Positions 59,136 through 64,000 of a stretch of DNA of 64,000 bases are shown here, one piece after another; within the stretch, counting starts at the first letter, position 1, and each line of letters opens with the position of its first letter. The stretch spans positions 126,001 through 190,000 of the forward strand of contig CAUYUJ010015828.1 in NCBI GenBank assembly GCA_963575745.1. Reading direction: 5' to 3'. Position numbers and translations under genes: made by a program. This DNA comes from Prorocentrum cordatum. Lineage: Eukaryota > Sar > Dinophyceae > Prorocentrales > Prorocentraceae. The notes beneath the pieces were generated by a model. It saw only the letters and a program-made list of their open reading frames with translations, was not told where the DNA came from and made no database searches.

Positions 59136-60899
59136 TGGGACTGGGTCTTACTTTGACGGGGCCAGGGCCGCGTTGCCAGGAGCAATGGCCCCGCCCTGCC
59201 TCTGGCGGCCTCACTGCTGCATCGGGTCGAGTCAGAGCCTGCTGTGTAGACTCCATCCCAAGCGTCTACTGAAACAGCCTCGTCGGTGCTCAGGGCGCCC
59301 GTCTCCTGGTTGCTGTCCTGGCTCGTCTGGCCCATCTCTTTCCCGTGCCCCACATCAGGTTCTCGGAGGGCAGGGCTCGAGCTAAACTTTTATTTTGGCG
59401 ATTTCGTGGGCCTATTTCGTTTTGGCTTCATTTCGCCCGCAGCAGAGGCAGAATGAGGACGGAAGGACGGAAAACGAAAACGAAAACGAAAAACATTGTT
59501 TCGCTCGAGCCTTGTCGAAGGTATTGTGGTCAGGGTTGTCCAGACAGCACTTGGGCTTGGGCTTTACTTGTTCAGTGACTGCAGCATTGCTCTGACCCAT
59601 GCCAGCGAGTGGGTCCAAGGTGGCTACACATGAACCTGGTCCTTCCCGAGTAGGGCTTCCAGGATGTGGCACCAAAATCCGACCAGGCGACGCCTGAACC
59701 TGGTCCATCCCGAAATGGGCTTCCGGGATTATCCCAGCTCTGACTTCGAGGCAAAGAGATCCGACAGCTGCACCAGGGTAGCACTGATACTCTGGGGCCC
59801 TGTCGATCCGATTCGAGAGGGCCTTGTCCCTCGGCTTGCTAGGCGTTCCTGATCTTGTGGCCCTTGGCGATCCTCGTGTCAACGTCCTCCGGGCACAGGG
59901 CATGACCAATCTGCTTCAGCACACGCACGTCCACTTTCTGGTCGCGCAGCTCCACTTGGCCTATGCAACAGGCCCTTCCCACCGCGATCCTTTGACTCGG
60001 CCTAGTACGCTGCGTTGTTCCTGTACTTGTGCACCTCGGGCTTGGAGGGCTTGGATCGGCACGAACGAAATGGGTACTGAAAGAATGGGTACTATGCCCA
60101 ACAGCAGTTCCTGTTCATTTTGAACAGGACTCGCTGTCTGCGCCTTTGAGACAGAAGGCCGCCTGCCCAACAGCGGCCGCTGTTGGTTTGGGACAACATT
60201 TGTTGTTGGGCATTGTACCCATTTGTTCCGTACCCATTTCGGGCGTCCAAATTGGAGGCGGAGGCCAGCGTACACTTTCAGTATTCGCGCATCAGCCTTT
60301 CAGTAGTTGGCCTCACGTGCAGCTGCATGTATTAACGGGTCCTCCCTGTTCTCCTGCACCGACTTCTTCATTCGGGGGCGGCAAAGAGGGGGGTGATTAC
60401 TAGGGGGGGGGATATCATGGCGTGGGCCATGATATTTCCCCACATTTCGTGGCGCCTCTTCTTATTTCATTACGTCCCCGGCCCCCCCCTTGGGCCGCGC
60501 ACATGCCGCCAGCCATGATTTGCACCCCCCCCTCTTGGTCGCCCCCCTCTTGGCCGCCCCCGATTAATTTACCTGGTGACGCACCTTCGCTTGACCGTCT
60601 TGCTCTTGACGCCCGCCATGCTGCAGAATGACCCTGCTGCTGCTGTAGTCGTCACAATGTCCACCCCATCTATTGCTCGCTTATGTGTGGTCGCAAGTCC
60701 TTCCATCCACTGTTGGTCTGAGACTGTGACCGTGAGCTCCGTCTCATAGCATTCATCCAATAGATGGTCATGGTCATGATGATGTTGGTCTCCTTCGTGT
60801 CCTCGATTATCTCCTGCTTGCTGCTGGTACTTCGCGTACGTCTCGCGGTCTCTCTAGTAGCTCTTCTGGTGTTTTTGTCAACCCTGACTTTGACGACCG

Positions 60900-61330
60900 G
60901 CACCTCAAGCTTGACGGGATTTGCTGGCACTCCCACAAGTACCGCTGCTAGTCGGGCATGTAGCACAAGATCTAACCCCGCACGAGGCCCCCACGGCATT
61001 TCCCGTACTGGTGCGAACTCCTTTACTAACAGCAAGAAGTCCCTCGAGCACACCCCACAGTCCAACGCCTTTCATGTGCGCGAGGTGCAGGTGATGGAGC
61101 ATTGCGACAACAAGAGCTCGCCCCAAAGCGCCTTTGGCCAGCACGTCCTGCTCATCTGTTCTTGGGTGTTGTTCCAGTCTCCCAGAAATACCGATGGAAC
61201 TCCCAGTGACTTGGTGATTCTCAAGGCCTGCACCATACTTACGCAGGCCGAAAGATTTTCCTCTTGAGCCCCACATGCCGGAAGCGACGCGCCGTTCAGG
61301 TCAGCGGATACATGTAGCGCTCGCTTCAAG
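60900..61330 (-). pseudogene. Element F endonuclease remnant
   Basis: The minus-strand frame from 61329 reads SLGVPSVFLGDWNNTQEQM with the complete GDWN motif at 61182-61171. In the frame from 61065, DFLLLVKEFAPVREMPWGPR, then AGLDLVL follows, equivalent to the PWKTHIGL end of the element B endonuclease; the catalytic His reads Arg. At least one frameshift separates them. The 34 bp just upstream of GDWN recur at 19848-19881. Confidence 0.5.
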
Positions 61331-61539
61331 GTGGGGTAGATATGTTATGGGTGGAGATGCGGCAGTTGGCCGGGCCCGCTTTGGCGTTCGAGCAAACTTA
61401 TGTTTCGGGAGGACTTTCGGGAGATGGCCAGACCCGCGGTGGCGCTCGAACAACCACATGTTATGGGAGAAGTGAAGGGAGGTGGCCGGGCCCGCTATGG
61501 CTCTCGAGCTTCCGACTTGGACACTTTGCTTGTGTGTCC

Positions 61540-61760
61540 TCGCCCTCCCTCATCCCTTTCCTCCTCCTCCCACTTCCCCCCTCCTCCTCCCACCTCCTCC
61601 CTCCTCCTTCTTCCTCCTTCGTCCGTCCGCCTCCCTCCTCTCTCCTCCCTCCTCCCTCAGCCTCCTTCTCCTCCTCCTTCTCCTCTTCCTTCCTCCTCCC
61701 CCCCTTTCTGCCCTGATGATTCCTCCTCTCTCCCCCCCTGCGTCCCCTCTGTTCTCCTCC
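61540..61760. repeat. TCC/CTTCC-rich microsatellite
   Basis: Imperfect pyrimidine triplets inside element F. 61880-62070 carries GCGGATCC-rich sequence related (inverted) to 19405-19615. Confidence 0.85.
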
Positions 61761-62310
61761 CACCTCCTCTTGCCTCTTCCCTCATTATTCCCCTCTTCAT
61801 CCTGGGAAGACCCCCCTCCTCCGTAGAATCATATCATTGGTCTGCAGATCCACAGCTCCGTGGAAAGCATAATGCTTCACTTGCGGTGCTCCGCGGATCC
61901 AATTTCCCCTGGGTCCCGGATGTTAATTATTAGTGTATATTTATTCCCGGGAAATAAGCGGATCCATCGTTTTTACACACACATGAGATTTGATCCGCGA
62001 AACACAGAGATAGGATCCACGAAACTCTCCCACACCCGAAAAGAGATCCAATTGGATCCAATCATATCGAAGCCTGCATGTCTAATGTAAGGACGAGCCT
62101 TCTCTCCAAAGAGCCTGACATGCGCGAACAGCATGGGTACCGTTCTTCTAGCAGTTGCTGCACAAGGGCTAGATTCATGCAGCTATCCTAGCAGCAGGGT
62201 TACCCAGACGGCTTGCTCTCCCCCTGACTGCCGCTCCCAGCCGAGGCCGCCGCCGTCGGTGCACGCGCCTTGGCCTTGATCTTGAGCGAGGTTGTCTCTT
62301 GAATGTAGCG

Positions 62311-62473
62311 TTTTGTCGGGCATGTCCCTCTGCAGGACGAGTATTCAAAGATAGGCAAACAATAGTGTGGGGGCGATGTGTTGCGCATTTGTTTGACAAT
62401 GTTGGTGTATTTCTTGCGTATTTTAAACTGTCGCACAACATCCCCGCCTGTAGGGGGACGCGCCCGACCTAAA
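62311..62473. mobile_element. MITE-1 copy inside element F
   Basis: 163 bp. The left end TTTTGTCGGGCATGTCCCTC and the right end GGGGGACGCGCCCGACCTAA are inverted repeats. A perfect 9-bp duplication AATGTAGCG lies at 62302-62310 and 62474-62482. Confidence 0.9.
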
Positions 62474-62623
62474 AATGTAGCGGGTGACTGCGTCTGGATC
62501 GCGGAAGTCCACGGGGGGCGGTGCCTCATCCGTCTCTTTCCCGTCGGCCTTCTCCTGGGTGCCTGCATCCGCTTGTCCAGTGTTTTTTTGCGCTTGACTG
62601 CCGAGCGTACTCGATGGAGTCGC

Positions 62624-63319
62624 TCAGCTGCGCCCTTGGCGTTCTTGCCTGTTGCTGCTGCTGCGTTGATTATATCTCTTTTGCCTTCTCAAACGCCTGC
62701 TTCGCAGCCTCCTCATGCTCTTCCTTGCTTCTGTAATCCAGGCTGCCAATATCCTCAGCAGATGGCTCAGGACCTGCTGATGCTTGTCCCACCAAACCAC
62801 CCAGTTCAGATTGGATATTTCTTGCTTGTGAGCTGCGTTGTGAGCCCCTTCTGGCTCGGAGCTGCCGCGACGAGCTGTGTTTTGATTCGCCCTTGCTAGG
62901 CGTGCAACTGCCGTAGCTTCCGTGCACATGATGCTTCTTGCTTCAGCCGTGATTGTGGGTGGTGGCTTCCAGACGTCGGCAAGCCCTGGGCAGGCAGCCA
63001 GGAGTGCCTCTTGCTTCTTGGTGTCGTGGTTGTTCTTGGCCTGACCGTATTGTGGTAGCAGCGCCACCACCACGTGTGGTGGTCTTCCTCCTCCTCCTCC
63101 TCCTCGACGCGCACTGTCGCCGTGCTGCTCTCCCGAGCTTCTGGTTGTTGCAGCATTGCACATGACACCACCCTCTCGACATGCCTCCCATCCTGGTTTG
63201 CCAGCCTTATGCATAAACACCCATAAGCCTGGGCAAGTTGGACAGCACAAGTATGCCTGCTTCCTGGACTTGCTGGTCGACCGCGCTCTCGACGTGCTGC
63301 GGAAGCCATGCTTCGCCAT
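62624..63319 (-). pseudogene. Element F ORF1-like protein
   Basis: 231-residue minus-strand frame. CPTC...GLWVFMHKAGKPGWEAC near residues 26-48 looks like a zinc ribbon that has lost its last cysteine (compare C-x2-C-x15-C-x2-C in B and E). Then KKQEALLAACPGLADVW and a charged, probably helical region (KQEISNLNWVV...DKHQQVLSHLLRIL). The MAKHGF start lies about 140 nt after the SL relic, the same distance as in B and E, supporting its identity as ORF1. Probably frameshifted in its second half. Confidence 0.5.
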
Positions 63320-63459
63320 ATTTCCCCTCTCAACGCGCCACGTCCGCCGCCCAACTGGGCGCCCCTCAAGCCGCTTGCGTGCCTGACCCAGCGAAGCCTA
63401 TCGCCGTGCCGGCACGCGGTACGCGGGCGCGCGGGCAGGCCTCCTTGTTTCCAGAAGGG

Positions 63460-63482
63460 TTTGACCCACAATGGTTTGAGTC
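63460..63482 (-). other. Tandem spliced-leader relic at the 5' end of element F
   Basis: The minus strand reads GACTCAAA then CCATTGTGGGTCAAA, 18 of 23 matches to GGCTCAAG + CCATTTTGGCTCAAG, the same two-part layout as elements B and E. Pyrimidine-rich DNA lies immediately upstream on the minus strand. Confidence 0.6.
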
Positions 63483-63552
63483 CAAGGGACGAAAAGAGAG
63501 GAAGAGTGCAGGAAGGGAGATGAAAGGAGGGGCAGCACGGGACGAGGGAAGA

Positions 63553-63826
63553 TGAACATGATGATGATGGTGATGATGATGAGGATGATGATGATAATAA
63601 TAATGATGATGATGGTGATGTTGTTGGTGATGATGGTGGCATGATGATGATGATGTTGTTGGTGACACTCGTTATGAAAATGAATGAGATGACGATGATG
63701 ATGGTGATACCGATGATGGGGCTGTTGTGGACGATGATTGTGGTCATGGGATGTTATTATGATGACGGCGCCGACTCCGACGATGATGATGAGGATTTTG
63801 ATGTTCTTGATTATGATGATAATGAA

Positions 63827-63867
<41 letters not shown>

Positions 63868-64000
63868 CGATGGTGGTTGCGATCATCATGCTGATGCTGA
63901 TGCTGATGCTGATGATGACGATTACGGTTGCGATGATGATACTGATGATGATGGTGATGATGATGATGGTGATGGTGCCGATGATGATGATGATGATGAT
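63553..64000. repeat. (GAT)n-rich microsatellite to the window end
   Basis: GAT runs with GGT, GTT, AAT and GCT interruptions, extending past the window edge. Confidence 0.95.

Larger units (their letters stand above)
58270..63482 (-). mobile_element. Element F: decayed minus-strand non-LTR retrotransposon, truncated in RT
   Basis: Read right to left: tandem SL relic (63482-63460), 5' UTR of about 140 nt, ORF1 with a zinc-ribbon-like N-terminus (63319-62624), endonuclease pieces (61330-60900), linker with VRSWAGQAVSRSMKQAHRYI (about 58805-58745), and the start of the RT (RLGADQWAPNLL, about 58486-58450), after which homology ends. A MITE-1 (62311-62473), TCC (61540-61760) and GGA (59069-59135) microsatellites are inside. 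58850-60900 has no clear domain. Dead copy; no target-site duplication found. Confidence 0.55.

Noticed and set aside
60955-60970. AGTCGGGCATGTAGC resembles a MITE-1 end
   Set aside because: Only about 12 bp match, there is no matching opposite end, and it lies in the element F endonuclease remnant.

Overview
The window looks like nuclear DNA of a dinoflagellate. Four retroelements carry mutated copies of the dinoflagellate spliced leader (SL, core GCCATTTTGGCTCAAG) at or near their 5' ends. The DNA is mostly GC-rich with few genes, and it is crowded with trinucleotide microsatellites, satellites, small inverted-repeat elements and decayed retrotransposons. A core, high-GC dinoflagellate (Prorocentrum-like) is my guess from style only. 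Only one host gene is convincing: a signal peptide peptidase at about 24760-26486.

Layout. 1-5195: element A, a decayed non-LTR retrotransposon (plus strand) with a near-complete SL relic, endonuclease and reverse transcriptase (RT) remnants, and a near-perfect 14-bp target-site duplication in GGA-rich DNA. 5.2-12.3 kb: microsatellites, a fold-back element, a satellite of about 65 bp, and a repeat that translates as a glycine/tryptophan-rich motif. 12.3-19.05 kb: element B, the best-preserved retrotransposon (ORF1, in-frame UGA, AP-type endonuclease, RT, zinc knuckle, RNase H, C-terminal WFCxxCG domain). 19-24.7 kb: small fragments, a giant (TCC)n tract of about 1 kb, and a minus-strand double C2H2-finger relic. 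24.7-26.7 kb: the peptidase gene, flanked by fold-back elements. 29.8-35.75 kb: element D, a diverged and broken relative of B in which ORF1 and endonuclease are fused. 36.7-43.45 kb: element E, a relative of B with a perfect 14-bp target-site duplication and the readthrough-type stop context TGACTAG. 43.5-47.2 kb: an 89-bp tandem repeat and a satellite with 26-bp monomers. 47.3-58.1 kb: microsatellites, MITEs and GATC-rich DNA. 58.3-63.5 kb: element F, a minus-strand relic carrying the same 5' SL-relic signature. 63.55-64 kb: (GAT)n.

How it fits together. Elements A, B, D and E sit next to or inside TCC/GGA microsatellites. A, B, E and F start with SL relics, which suggests that their RNAs are trans-spliced before reverse transcription and land in polypyrimidine microsatellites. 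B and E place ORF1 and the pol ORF in the same frame separated by one UGA. A separate DNA-transposon layer (MITE-1, five copies; MITE-2, two copies; both with 9-bp-type target-site duplications) has inserted into the retroelements and satellites. No rRNA, tRNA or CRISPR array was recognised. Nearly all very long ORFs with runs of E, D, S, L, P, R or G are microsatellite translations and are not annotated as genes.
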